Assembly (NCBI GenBank): GCA_963693635.1
Contig: CAVOBC010000035.1
Span: forward strand, 1 to 20,517
Source: CAVOBC01 sp963693635
GTDB taxonomy: Bacteria; Pseudomonadota; Gammaproteobacteria; Pseudomonadales; Azotimanducaceae
Length of the DNA stretch: 20,517 nt
Direction of reading: 5' to 3'
The notes below the pieces were generated by a model that was given only the letters and a program-made list of their open reading frames with translations, was not told the origin of the DNA and made no database searches. Of this stretch, positions 6,301 through 14,239 are shown piece by piece (the first letter of the stretch is position 1; every line of letters begins with the position of its first letter). The position numbers were made by a program, and so were the translations under genes.

Positions 6301-6651
6301 TTGCAGACCTCGGCGCGACGTGGCGGTCAGACAGAAGCGCTGACGGCGAAGATCGTACCCGGATACAATTCACCCGGCCGACGCTTGCCGCTGCCGTGGC
6401 CCCTGGCAGCGCCCGCCGGGATGAGCCGCGGGCAGAACAATAGCCCTGCAAGACTAACCAGTAATAAGAAAAATACACAAAGCTATGGGATGTGACACAA
6501 CGCCGCGAGTGTTTCAGTTTGATTGTGCTTGCGCTCTTTTCGATTGGGTCCGGGCTCTTTTTCAGCAACCCTTCATGGAACTAAAGCAATATGCTGCGGT
6601 GTTCCCTGCGCGACAGCGCGGTAATCCGGCACAGTGAGAGGCTGCTACGAC
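6301..6651. other. Intergenic region before the ccm operon
   Basis: About 350 bp without a convincing gene. It contains a 7-bp-stem hairpin, CGCTGCC/GGCAGCG at 6389-6411, and an A-rich stretch near 6463-6480. The ccm promoter should lie here, but no -35/-10 pair could be assigned. A GAGAGG ribosome-binding site at 6636-6641 precedes ccmA. Confidence 0.4.
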
Positions 6652-7290
6652 ATGCTGACCGTACGTGGTCTGACCTGTGAGCGTAATGAGCGGGTCCTCT
6701 TCCGTGATCTCAACGTCGAACTGGCGGCTGGCGGCCTGTTGCGGATCCGCGGGCCCAATGGCAGTGGCAAGACAACACTTCTGCGCATTCTCTGCGGTCT
6801 CTTTGAGGACTTCACCGGCGAGGTCGAATGGGCGGACGACACCCGCTTTGTGTTTGCTGGTCACCGGCCGGGTGTTAACGGGGCCCTGAGTGCAGCCGAA
6901 AATCTGGCATTCCTTGTCGGCCTTGCGGGTGATGCGACGGGCTCCCGTGTCGTTGATCAGGCGCTGGCTGCGGTCGGCCTCGCCGGTTATGAGGACACGC
7001 CGGCTTCAGCCTTGTCCGAGGGTCAACGCAAGCGCGTGAACCTGGCCCGCCTCGCCTTTGTTAGCCCGCGGGCGCCTGTCGCGAACCGGGCGTCTATCGG
7101 TGGTGACGATGCCGCCGGTCCGGACGTGTGGGTGCTCGACGAACCGCTGGCGTCGCTCGACGCGGACGGCGTGCACTGGGTCGAACGACAGATTGGTGCA
7201 CATCTGGATGCCGGTGGCGCGGTTCTGTTCACATCGCACCAGGACCTGCAGGGGCGTCTGCCTTCTCAAACGCTGGACCTCGGCCTGTGA
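6652..7290 (+). CDS. ccmA: Cytochrome c maturation ABC transporter ATP-binding protein CcmA
   Basis: The 212-residue ATPase of the CcmABCD complex, whose ATP hydrolysis releases holo-CcmE from CcmC. Walker A is GPNGSGKTT (34-42), the signature is LSEGQRKR (121-128) and Walker B is VWVLDEPLASLD (159-170), followed by the H-loop in LFTSHQ. ATG 6652 is chosen because GAGAGG lies about 10 nt upstream and the product starts MLTVRGL like relatives. Compared with known CcmA, about 18 extra residues (within 137-158, PRAPVANRASIGGDDAAGPD) lie between signature and Walker B. The stop overlaps the ccmB start. It is the first gene of the operon. Confidence 0.95.
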   Translation: MLTVRGLTCERNERVLFRDLNVELAAGGLLRIRGPNGSGKTTLLRILCGLFEDFTGEVEWADDTRFVFAGHRPGVNGALSAAENLAFLVGLAGDATGSRVVDQALAAVGLAGYEDTPASALSEGQRKRVNLARLAFVSPRAPVANRASIGGDDAAGPDVWVLDEPLASLDADGVHWVERQIGAHLDAGGAVLFTSHQDLQGRLPSQTLDLGL

Positions 7291-7955
7291 CCGGCTTTTT
7301 GTTGATCCTGCGCCGGGATCTCATGATTGCCTGGCGGCGGCCAGCCGATGTTGGCAATGCGGTTGCCTTCTTTGTCCTGGTCGTCGTTCTATTTCCCCTA
7401 GGCATGGGGCCCGATCGGGCGCTGCTTGCGGCGGCCGGACCAGGCGTCATCTGGGTGGCGGCCCTGTTGTCCGCGCTGCTGTCTCTCGAAACCGTGCTGC
7501 GACCGGATTATGACGATGGATCGCTTGAACAAATGGCCGTCTCCAGCAGGCCATTTCTGCCGCTTGTCCTCGGCAAGATTGTGAGCCACTGGGTGCAAAG
7601 CGGCTTGCCGATCGTGCTCCTCTGCCCCGTCCTCGCGGTTATGTACTTCCTTCCGGCTGACGCAATCGGAGCGATGATCCTGTCGCTGCTGCTCGGGACG
7701 CCGACGCTTAGTCTGGTCGGGTCCATCGGTGTGGCACTCACCCTGGGTGCGCGCAAAGGCGGGACGCTCCTGGCGGTCTTAATCCTGCCGCTTTACGTCC
7801 CGGTTCTGGTGATTGGGACCCTGATGGTTGCTGCGGGTGCCGAGGGTGCAAGCTATACGGCGCACGGCCTCATGCTGGGCGCGTTGCTCGCGCTCGCGAT
7901 TGGATTTGCCCCGCTCGCGACGGCTGCCGGGCTACGCCTGTCGATTGGCCGGTGA
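7287..7955 (+). CDS. ccmB: Cytochrome c maturation membrane protein CcmB
   Basis: A 222-residue polytopic inner-membrane subunit with six hydrophobic segments, the membrane partner of CcmA. GTG 7287 overlaps the ccmA stop (GTGA), which decides the start and gives VTGFLLILRRDLMIAWRR, the usual CcmB N-terminus with a cytosolic amphipathic stretch. Conserved features are GPGVIWVAALLSALLSLE followed by DYDDGSLEQM, and the GTPTLSLVGSIGVALTLGARKGG segment. The length is typical. It is translationally coupled to ccmA. A hairpin follows at 7970-7990, and ccmC starts only 313 bp later, an unusual break in this operon. Confidence 0.95.
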   Translation: MTGFLLILRRDLMIAWRRPADVGNAVAFFVLVVVLFPLGMGPDRALLAAAGPGVIWVAALLSALLSLETVLRPDYDDGSLEQMAVSSRPFLPLVLGKIVSHWVQSGLPIVLLCPVLAVMYFLPADAIGAMILSLLLGTPTLSLVGSIGVALTLGARKGGTLLAVLILPLYVPVLVIGTLMVAAGAEGASYTAHGLMLGALLALAIGFAPLATAAGLRLSIGR

Positions 7956-8268
7956 AAAATAAAGGTGGGACCGGGACGGTAGCGTCCGGTTGAATACACT
8001 GCATGGCTGTAAAAGTCGCAAAACTTGCTCCGCGCGCCGCCATCACATGCCCTTGAATGCTAGAATCGCTCCCGCGCAAACGGTCGGTCAAAAAGCGTGC
8101 GTTATTGCCCTTTCGACGTGTTGGGGCGACTTGGTGCGCCTTCTTGTTGATCATGTCCTTCGGGTCACTTGTACCCGGCGCGTCGACTCCAGATCCGTCA
8201 AATGCTCGACCACGACACGACAGGCGCCTCCTAATCCGATAACCGCCCATCACCGACAGCATATTGTC
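7956..8268. other. 313-bp ccmB-ccmC interval with a hairpin
   Basis: In most ccm operons these genes nearly touch. Here the gap starts with a stem-loop at 7970-7990 (ACC, bulged G, GGACG, loop GTAG, CGTCC, GGT) with no following T-run. A possible small ORF (8057-8242) fills much of the rest. The ccmC frame is also open upstream to 7990, but that extension reads as low-quality Arg/His-rich protein. A TAGAAT at 8061-8066 has no matching -35. Confidence 0.5.
8057..8242 (+). CDS. Possible small membrane or secreted peptide
   Basis: Not recognised. ATG 8057 to TAA 8242 encodes 61 residues with a strongly basic start (LPRKRSVKKR), a hydrophobic stretch (WCAFLLIMSFGSLV, about 26-39) and a small-residue site (PGAS) resembling a signal peptide end, then a short polar tail. 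No Shine-Dalgarno sequence is obvious, and codon use is less GC-biased than in neighbouring ccm genes. It might be an unannotated small protein of the operon, or chance. Confidence 0.25.
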   Translation: MLESLPRKRSVKKRALLPFRRVGATWCAFLLIMSFGSLVPGASTPDPSNARPRHDRRLLIR

Positions 8269-9012
8269 ATGTTCAACTGGTTTCACAAATTCGGGTCGCC
8301 CCGATGGTGCTATGGCATCCTGGGCCGACTGTGCCTGATCGCCGCTCTTGCGACGGGTCTTTTGCTCGTGGTCGGCGTGGTCTGGGGACTTGCGTTTGCG
8401 CCGGTCGATTACCAGCAGGGGCACAGTTACCGGATCATGTTCATCCACGTCCCGGCTGCTTTCCTTGCGCAGTCGATCTATTTGATGATGGCCGGAGCAG
8501 CCGCGGTTTTCCTGATTTGGCGGATGAAGCTCGCCGACCTGGCGGTGCAATGCGCGGCACCGGTGGGTGCCTCGATCACGTTTCTCGCGCTTGCTACCGG
8601 TGCCCTCTGGGGCATGCCGACGTGGGGCACGTTCTGGGAATGGGATGCCCGCATGACGTCCACGCTTGTCCTCTTCTTCCTGTTTGTTGGCATGATCGCG
8701 CTGCGCTCCGGGCTCGAATATGGGCCCGCTGCCGCGCGGGCCTGCGCGATACTGGCGATTGTCGGCGCGGTCAATATTCCGATCATCAAGTACTCGGTCG
8801 ACTGGTGGTACTCACTGCACCAGACATCAAGCATCACGCTGACCGAGAAGCCATCGATGCCAGCCTCGATGTGGATGCCGCTGCTGATCATGGTGGTGGC
8901 GTACTATGGCTTCTTCTTTACCGTGTGGATGATGCGGATCCGCACGGAGATTCTGCATCGCGAACGCAGGACGGGCTGGGTCCGCGACCTGACCGATGGT
9001 GCCACCCAATGA
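8269..9012 (+). CDS. ccmC: Haem handling protein CcmC
   Basis: A 247-residue, six-segment inner-membrane protein that binds haem on the periplasmic side and attaches it to CcmE. The WWD domain is seen as WGMPTWGTFWEWDARMTS (114-131), and the two haem-ligand histidines fall at the same positions as in E. coli: His60 in MFIHVPAA and His184 in YSLHQTSS. ATG 8269 gives MFNWFHKFGSP, the usual N-terminus. There is no strong ribosome-binding site. It follows the 313-bp gap after ccmB and precedes ccmD by 45 bp. The call is secure. Confidence 0.97.
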   Translation: MFNWFHKFGSPRWCYGILGRLCLIAALATGLLLVVGVVWGLAFAPVDYQQGHSYRIMFIHVPAAFLAQSIYLMMAGAAAVFLIWRMKLADLAVQCAAPVGASITFLALATGALWGMPTWGTFWEWDARMTSTLVLFFLFVGMIALRSGLEYGPAAARACAILAIVGAVNIPIIKYSVDWWYSLHQTSSITLTEKPSMPASMWMPLLIMVVAYYGFFFTVWMMRIRTEILHRERRTGWVRDLTDGATQ

Positions 9013-9057
9013 TGACGACGAGTGATGACAGCGGGACGCCAGCATGAGCGTGCACCG

Positions 9058-9321
9058 ATGAATTTCGCCAGTTTCGGAGAGTTTCTGCACATGGGTGGCC
9101 ATTGGCCCTATGTGTGGAGCGCTTACGGCCTGACCGCGATTGTGCTCGCGCTGAATGTTGTCGTTGCCGTAAGGGGCCGGCAGCAGTTTTTTTTGCGGCA
9201 ACGCCGTGAGGCCGCGCGAGCCCCCGGGCGCGGGGTTGGGAGCGACGGGACCGCGGCAGCGAATGACGGGCGCAGCGCTCAAGACGTGCGCAGCGATGAA
9301 AATGGAGGTGTTGCGACATGA
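9058..9321 (+). CDS. ccmD: Haem exporter accessory protein CcmD
   Basis: A small single-pass membrane protein (87 residues) that joins CcmABC and helps release holo-CcmE. The typical core is present: FASFGEFLHMGGHWPYVWSAYG, a membrane helix LTAIVLALNVVVAV, then the basic RGRQQFFLRQRRREA-like stretch. ATG 9058 is chosen because MNFASFGEF is the usual beginning, although ATG 9022 is also in frame. The tail after residue 55 (Gly/Ala/Asp-rich, GRGVGSDGTAAANDG) is longer than in E. coli CcmD (69 residues) and looks unstructured. Its stop overlaps the ccmE start (ATGA). Confidence 0.9.
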   Translation: MNFASFGEFLHMGGHWPYVWSAYGLTAIVLALNVVVAVRGRQQFFLRQRREAARAPGRGVGSDGTAAANDGRSAQDVRSDENGGVAT

Positions 9322-9857
9322 AATTTGGTGCAATGAAGGCGCATCGGCGTAATCGTCTGCTGCTTGTACTGTCCCTGGTCGTCGCCTCAGGGACCGCGGT
9401 TGGACTCGCTCTGCTCGCGCTTTCGGAGAACATCAATCTCTTCTATTCGCCGCAGCAGATCGCGGGCGGCGACGCTCCGGTCGGCAAAACGATACGCGCT
9501 GGTGGCATGGTCGCCGAGGGCAGCGTTCGACGCACGGGCACCGACCTCACGATTTCATTCGTGATCAGCGACCTCGATGCCGCCGAAGTGACGGTAGAGT
9601 TCGATGGCATTCTTCCGGATCTCTTTCGCGAAGGGCAGGGCGTGATCGCACTTGGCAAGCTGAGCGAATCGGGTGTTTTCGTCGCCGAAGAGGTTCTTGC
9701 CAAGCACGATGAGACGTACATGCCCCCCGAGGTGCAGGACGTTCTGGATGAAGCGCACGAAGGCGTGGACTTGGCCGCGGCGAGTCGTGCGAAAGATCGG
9801 TTCGTCGCCCTTCCGGGATCAAGCGTTCCTGGATCAAGGGCTGGTGGAGATGACTGA
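9318..9857 (+). CDS. ccmE: Haem chaperone CcmE
   Basis: The 179-residue periplasmic haem chaperone, anchored by one N-terminal helix (LLLVLSLVVASGTAVGLALLAL, about 14-35). It receives haem from CcmC and delivers it to CcmF. The OB-fold body includes FYSPQQIAGG and VEFDGILPDLFREGQGV. The covalent haem site LAKHDETYMPPEV carries His130 and Tyr134 at exactly the E. coli numbering, so this is the H-type rather than the archaeal C-type. ATG 9318 overlaps the ccmD stop. The C-terminal tail is polar and probably flexible. Confidence 0.97.
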   Translation: MKFGAMKAHRRNRLLLVLSLVVASGTAVGLALLALSENINLFYSPQQIAGGDAPVGKTIRAGGMVAEGSVRRTGTDLTISFVISDLDAAEVTVEFDGILPDLFREGQGVIALGKLSESGVFVAEEVLAKHDETYMPPEVQDVLDEAHEGVDLAAASRAKDRFVALPGSSVPGSRAGGDD

Positions 9858-9878
9858 ATTGACCTGCGAGCGACCGGC

Positions 9879-11873
9879 ATGATCGTCGAACTGGGCCACT
9901 TTAGTCTGGTGCTCGGACTTGCACTCGCGCTGGCGCTGGCGGTCCTGCCCCTCGCCGGGCTCGTTACCCACCGCGAGCGACTCATGGCCTGTGCACCGTC
10001 AATCGCAGTCGGGCAGTGCCTGTTCGTGCTCATCAGCTTTGGGTGCCTGATGTACGCCTTCGCCGCAGACGATTTTTCGGTTGCCTACGTTGCGCGCAAC
10101 TCCAACCTCGCGCTGCCACTCCAGTTCAAGCTGTCGGCTGTGTGGGGGGCCCATGAAGGTTCCTTCCTGTTCTGGACGCTCTTTCTGACAATATGGACCA
10201 TGCTGGTGGGGATTTTTACCGGGGGCCTCACGACCGACATGCTGGCGCGGGTGATGACCGTTCTTGGCGTCATCAGTACGGGTTTCATCGCGTTTGTATT
10301 GCTGACGTCCAACCCGTTTGAACGCCTGTTGCCGGTGTCGCCTGGCGATGGCTCCGATCTGAATCCGCTGCTGCAGGATTTCGGCCTCATCATTCATCCG
10401 CCGATGCTGTACATCGGCTACGTCGGCTTCGCTGTGCCTTTTGCCTTCGCGATCGCGACGCTCAGCGCCGGCAGACTGGATGCGGCGTGGGCGCGATGGT
10501 CCAGACCCTGGACGGTCGCAGCGTGGTCGTTTCTAACACTTGGCATCAGTTTTGGGAGCTGGTGGGCGTACTACGAGCTTGGCTGGGGCGGGTGGTGGTT
10601 CTGGGATGCGGTTGAAAACGCGTCATTCATGCCCTGGCTGCTTGGCACCGCGCTGATCCACTCGCTCGCAGTCACCGAGAAGCGCGGCGTATTCCGAAGC
10701 TGGACAGTTCTGCTCGCCATCTTCACCTTCTCGCTCAGCTTGCTCGGCGCTTTTCTGGTGCGTTCGGGTGTATTGGTCAGTGTGCATGCATTTGCCGTGG
10801 ACCCGGAACGTGGCATGTACATCCTCGCGTTTCTCACGTTTGTCATCGGCGGTTCGCTGCTGCTCTTTGCACTTCGCGCCGGCCGCATTCGTTCGCATGC
10901 GGGCTTCTCGTTTCGCTCACGCGAGATGTTGCTCATGATCAACAATCTGTTTCTGGTGGTCGCCTGCGCGGCGGTTCTCATGGGCACGCTGAGCCCGCTG
11001 GTGTACGAGGCGATGACAGACGGTGGGAAGATCTCTGTCGGGCCCCCATACTTCAATCTCGTTTTCGTGCCTTTGGTGCTGGTGCTGTTCGTGTTCATGG
11101 GGGTCAGCCCGCACTCCCGCTGGCGTGACACCCCGCTCGGTCTGCTGTTGCGCCGCCAAATGGTGCTCGCCGCCTGCAGCCTCGTGACGGTTGCGGTGCT
11201 GCTGCTGGTGGCGGGACGTGACTTCGAATGGGTCGTGTTATTCATCGATGCGCTGGCGGTCTGGATCGTGGCCAACCTCGTGGCCGATGCCTGGCAGCGG
11301 GTCAGCAACAAGCGCGCTCGCCTTCGAGCGCTCCTGTCACAGCCGCCGTCGTGGTACGGCATGTGGCTCGCACACGCGGGCATGGCGGTTTGTATCATCG
11401 GCGTAGCCACCACCGTCTACTATAGCGAAGAGCGTGATGTCAGAATGACGCCGGGTGATGAAACCGAGGTTTCTGGGTACGGTTTCAAGTTGGCGTCCGT
11501 TAGCAGCTTGCCGGGTCCGAACTATGATGCCGACCAGGGCGTCATCGAAGTCACAAGCGACGGAAAAATCATCGCTACGCTCCTGCCGGAGAAGCGTCGT
11601 TACCGGTCTGGTGGCAACGTGATGACGGAAGCGGCGATCGATGAGGGGTTGTTCCGCGACGTCTTCGTTGCACTTGGCGAGCCGGTTGGTGACGGTGCAT
11701 GGGCCGTGCGAATCCACGTCAAACCATTCGTCCGCTGGATCTGGTTTGGCGGCGTTTTGATCGCGGCCGGTGGCATGATCACGTTGTTTGACCGCCGGTA
11801 TCGGGTGTTGCGCGAGCGGCGGGACGTCGCGGTACAGGATCTTTCTGCTGCACCGGCGCGAGCAGGTGCATGA
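9879..11873 (+). CDS. ccmF: Cytochrome c haem lyase subunit CcmF
   Basis: A 664-residue polytopic membrane protein with about 15 helices that takes haem from CcmE and, with CcmH and CcmI, ligates it to apocytochrome c. The WWD motif is GWGGWWFWDAVEN (235-247). Histidines assigned to haem in E. coli CcmF are conserved at 173 (IIHPPMLYIG), 261 (LIHSLAV), 303 (SVHAFAVDPERGMY) and 499 (MWLAHAGM). A large periplasmic domain (YYSEERDVRMTPGDETEV to VHVKPFVRW-like end) precedes the last helix. The start, 21 bp after ccmE, agrees with MIVELGHFSLVLGL. The stop overlaps ccmG (ATGA). Length and motifs are normal. Confidence 0.97.
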   Translation: MIVELGHFSLVLGLALALALAVLPLAGLVTHRERLMACAPSIAVGQCLFVLISFGCLMYAFAADDFSVAYVARNSNLALPLQFKLSAVWGAHEGSFLFWTLFLTIWTMLVGIFTGGLTTDMLARVMTVLGVISTGFIAFVLLTSNPFERLLPVSPGDGSDLNPLLQDFGLIIHPPMLYIGYVGFAVPFAFAIATLSAGRLDAAWARWSRPWTVAAWSFLTLGISFGSWWAYYELGWGGWWFWDAVENASFMPWLLGTALIHSLAVTEKRGVFRSWTVLLAIFTFSLSLLGAFLVRSGVLVSVHAFAVDPERGMYILAFLTFVIGGSLLLFALRAGRIRSHAGFSFRSREMLLMINNLFLVVACAAVLMGTLSPLVYEAMTDGGKISVGPPYFNLVFVPLVLVLFVFMGVSPHSRWRDTPLGLLLRRQMVLAACSLVTVAVLLLVAGRDFEWVVLFIDALAVWIVANLVADAWQRVSNKRARLRALLSQPPSWYGMWLAHAGMAVCIIGVATTVYYSEERDVRMTPGDETEVSGYGFKLASVSSLPGPNYDADQGVIEVTSDGKIIATLLPEKRRYRSGGNVMTEAAIDEGLFRDVFVALGEPVGDGAWAVRIHVKPFVRWIWFGGVLIAAGGMITLFDRRYRVLRERRDVAVQDLSAAPARAGA

Positions 11874-12412
11874 ACAGGATCATGAGCAAGCTGTTCGTGC
11901 CCCTCGCGATCTTCCTCGTGATTGTTGCCGTGCTGGGGTACTCGTTTCGTTTGGGTGACCACCATGACCTGCCGTCGATGATGATAGACCGCCCCTTCCC
12001 GGTGTTCACGGCCACGCTCCTGAAAGAACCCGATCGAACCGCATCGCCTGTCGACCTGCAAGGCGAAGTGACACTGGTCAATGTCTGGGCGACCTGGTGT
12101 CCGAGCTGTCTCGTCGAGCATCCGGAACTCGTCCGTATTGTGCGCGAGGAGGGGGTTCGGCTGGTGGGCGTCAACTACAACGACGACCGGACCAGGGCGC
12201 TCGCATGGCTTGATCGCCATAGTGATCCGTATGCGTTCCACATCGTCGATGATGAGGGCAAGCTCGCGATCGAACTCGGCGTCTACGGGGCGCCGGAAAC
12301 CTACGTTGTCGACGCTGCGGGCACCATTCGCTATCGGCATGTCGGTGCGGTTAACCGCAAAGTCTGGGACGACATTCTGGGACCGATGGTTCAGAGTCTG
12401 AGCGGGTCGTGA
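11870..12412 (+). CDS. ccmG: Thiol:disulfide interchange protein CcmG (DsbE)
   Basis: A 180-residue membrane-anchored periplasmic thioredoxin that reduces the CXXCH cysteines of apocytochromes or CcmH. An N-terminal anchor (LFVPLAIFLVIVAVLGYSF, about 8-26) precedes the thioredoxin fold. The active site is WCPSC (76-80), where most relatives have WCPTC; NVWATWCPSC, GVNYNDD and the cis-Pro loop YGAPET (Pro142) are the family fingerprints. ATG 11870 overlaps ccmF by four bases; ATG 11882 is an alternative start that would also keep the anchor. Electrons are expected from CcdA or DsbD, neither of which is in the window. Confidence 0.95.
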   Translation: MNRIMSKLFVPLAIFLVIVAVLGYSFRLGDHHDLPSMMIDRPFPVFTATLLKEPDRTASPVDLQGEVTLVNVWATWCPSCLVEHPELVRIVREEGVRLVGVNYNDDRTRALAWLDRHSDPYAFHIVDDEGKLAIELGVYGAPETYVVDAAGTIRYRHVGAVNRKVWDDILGPMVQSLSGS

Positions 12413-12867
12413 TGCACATCCGTCATCTGTTTCTGGCGGGGCTTGTTTCGCTCTCGTCGATGATCGCAGCCGCGGGCACCATCGATGCTTATCAGTTCGC
12501 TGACAAAAATATAGAGGGGCGTTATCACGCACTAGTCGCAGAGCTTCGTTGCCCGCAGTGCCTGAATACCAATCTCGCAGGCTCGGACGCGATGATCGCC
12601 CAGGATCTGCGCCGCGAAGTTGCAGAGCAGGTCAATGCCGGGCGCAGCGACGCTGAGATCCTGGAGTTCATGTACCAGCGCTACGGTGACTTTATTTTGT
12701 ACCGGCCTCGCCTGACCGCAGGGACAGTGGTGCTCTGGACCGCCCCGGGGTTGTTGCTGCTCATGGGAGGCATCTGGGTGTTTCGGGTCGCACGCGGCCA
12801 CAAGCGGGAACACGCGTCATTGTCGGCAGAGGATCAGGCGCGGCTCGCGGATCTGCTGGAGCGCTGA
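12412..12867 (+). CDS. ccmH: Cytochrome c-type biogenesis protein CcmH (CycL)
   Basis: A 151-residue membrane thiol protein with a cleavable signal peptide (LFLAGLVSLSSMIAAAG), the redox motif LRCPQC (45-50) followed by LNTNLAGSDAMIAQDLR, and one helix near residues 102-126 (TAGTVVLWTAPGLLLLMGGI). It reduces the apocytochrome or resolves the CcmG mixed disulfide. The short form, with CcmI as a separate gene, resembles Pseudomonas rather than the fused E. coli CcmH. The start at ATG 12412 shares a base with the ccmG stop (TGATG); the in-frame GTG at 12409 would add one residue. Its TGA shares a base with the ccmI start. Confidence 0.95.
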   Translation: MHIRHLFLAGLVSLSSMIAAAGTIDAYQFADKNIEGRYHALVAELRCPQCLNTNLAGSDAMIAQDLRREVAEQVNAGRSDAEILEFMYQRYGDFILYRPRLTAGTVVLWTAPGLLLLMGGIWVFRVARGHKREHASLSAEDQARLADLLER

Positions 12868-14159
12868 TGACAATTTCAATGGGCGCGACTTTCTGGCTGG
12901 TCGCGATCGTCCTCACGGCGCTTGCGTCGGCCTTCATCATTGTGCCAATGCTTGGTCGATCGCGTCAGACGTGGAGCCGGACGCGAATTAACGCGACACT
13001 CTACAAAGAACGCCTGCGCGAGTTGGCGAGCGACGTTGAAGAGTCGCGTCTGGACGAGGCAACGCGGGATGCACTCGCCGCCGAGCTGCAACGGGACCTG
13101 TTGTTGGACACCGACATGCCGGACGAGGCCGAACCGGTTGTCGCGGCACCGCGCACGCCGGCGTGGGTGATGGCGGCGCTTGTGCCAATACTCGCTATTT
13201 CGCTCTATGCCGCGTGGGGCGGGTCGCTTGGATCAATTGATGGAGTGGCCCTCGCGGCGGACCTGCGGCAGATGGGCGATCATGACGAAGCGGGCGCCTC
13301 GTCAATTGCAGATCGCCTGGCTCTGCAAATGAACAAGCAACCGGACAACCACCAGGGGTGGTACCTGCTGGGTCAGTCGATGACGGTGCTCAGTCGCTAC
13401 GACGAGGCCGCGCTCGCCTTCGAGCATCTTCGAGAAGCCTTTCCAGGTGATGTTGAATTGATGGTTCGCTCCGCTGAGGCTGGGTACCTGGCTGCAGGCA
13501 AGCGGATGACGGTGCCGGTGCAGGATTTGCTTGAGGGTGCGCTTGCGATCAATCCACACCACCTGAGTGCACTTGAGCTACTCGGTATGGATGCCATTCA
13601 GAATGGCGACCGGGCCGGAGCGGCCGGCTACTTTCAGCGGGCGCTCGCCTCGGGTGTCGGCGGTGAGCGCGGCGAGATCATTCGTGCAGTCGTCAAGCGA
13701 CTATCCATGGAGTCCTCTCCGCCTGCTGCGGGTGAACAACTTGAAGGCGTGGGTTCTGCGCTGTCAGTGGCGGAGGGGGCGTTGGGGGAAGGGGCGGTGG
13801 AGGCCAGGGCGACCGGCAGGTCGATTCGAATCCTCGTAGAAGCAGACAGCAAGGTATCAGCCGCTGACAGCCACACGGTGTATGTGTTTGCACGTGCGGT
13901 TGGCGGACCCCCCATGCCGCTTGCGGTTGAGCGGTTCCCGGTCCGGGACCTGCCACGGCTCGTGACCCTGGATGAGTCGATGGCAATGATGCCAGGACAC
14001 AGCCTCGCGACCGCCACGACCATTGAACTGGTTGCGCGCATTTCGGCGAGCGGCCTTGCCAATGCAACCGGCGGGGAACCGGAGGTGCGCTCCGGGGAAA
14101 TCAGACTTGCGGACTTTGATGGCGCAGTGGTCAAGCTGGTGATTCAGCCTGGCGATTGA
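12867..14159 (+). CDS. ccmI: Apocytochrome c chaperone CcmI (CycH)
   Basis: A 430-residue protein with two membrane helices (about 8-28 and 98-116), a cytoplasmic loop between them carrying the conserved LYKERLREL and a Leu/Glu-rich helix, then periplasmic TPR units (QGWYLLGQSMTVLSRYDEAALAF, SALELLGMDAIQNGDRAGAAGYF) that bind apocytochrome c C-termini. A C-terminal beta-type domain (about 318-430) with HTVYVFARA, PPMPLAVERFPVRDLP and LDESMAMMPG is typical of long CcmI forms. Between them, residues 285-315 are Gly/Ala/Glu-rich and probably a linker. ATG 12867 overlaps the ccmH stop. It is the last gene of the operon. Confidence 0.95.
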   Translation: MTISMGATFWLVAIVLTALASAFIIVPMLGRSRQTWSRTRINATLYKERLRELASDVEESRLDEATRDALAAELQRDLLLDTDMPDEAEPVVAAPRTPAWVMAALVPILAISLYAAWGGSLGSIDGVALAADLRQMGDHDEAGASSIADRLALQMNKQPDNHQGWYLLGQSMTVLSRYDEAALAFEHLREAFPGDVELMVRSAEAGYLAAGKRMTVPVQDLLEGALAINPHHLSALELLGMDAIQNGDRAGAAGYFQRALASGVGGERGEIIRAVVKRLSMESSPPAAGEQLEGVGSALSVAEGALGEGAVEARATGRSIRILVEADSKVSAADSHTVYVFARAVGGPPMPLAVERFPVRDLPRLVTLDESMAMMPGHSLATATTIELVARISASGLANATGGEPEVRSGEIRLADFDGAVVKLVIQPGD

Positions 14160-14239
14160 CGCGCTTGGCGCGCGCGTCCCGGCAAGAGCAAGAACGACAG
14201 TCATTCAGCCGGATTCAACAAGCAATAAAGGGGTGGGGC

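Noticed and set aside
6197..6568. Minus-strand frame with a short hydrophobic aromatic stretch
   Set aside because: It resembles neither PEP-CTERM nor a signal peptide convincingly and overlaps the plus-strand orphan frame; nothing supports expression.
7990..8268. In-frame 5' extension of ccmC
   Set aside because: The extra 93 residues are Arg/Thr/Cys-rich and unlike any CcmC; the ATG at 8269 gives the normal N-terminus and places His60 and His184 correctly.
7870..8550. Minus-strand open frame across the ccmB-ccmC gap
   Set aside because: It overlaps both ccm genes, is low-complexity and charged, and shows no start signal or known motif.
14156..14239. Longer SDR start overlapping the ccmI stop
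   Set aside because: The added 28 residues are not SDR-like; ATG 14240 has a purine-rich site and begins just before the Rossmann strand.
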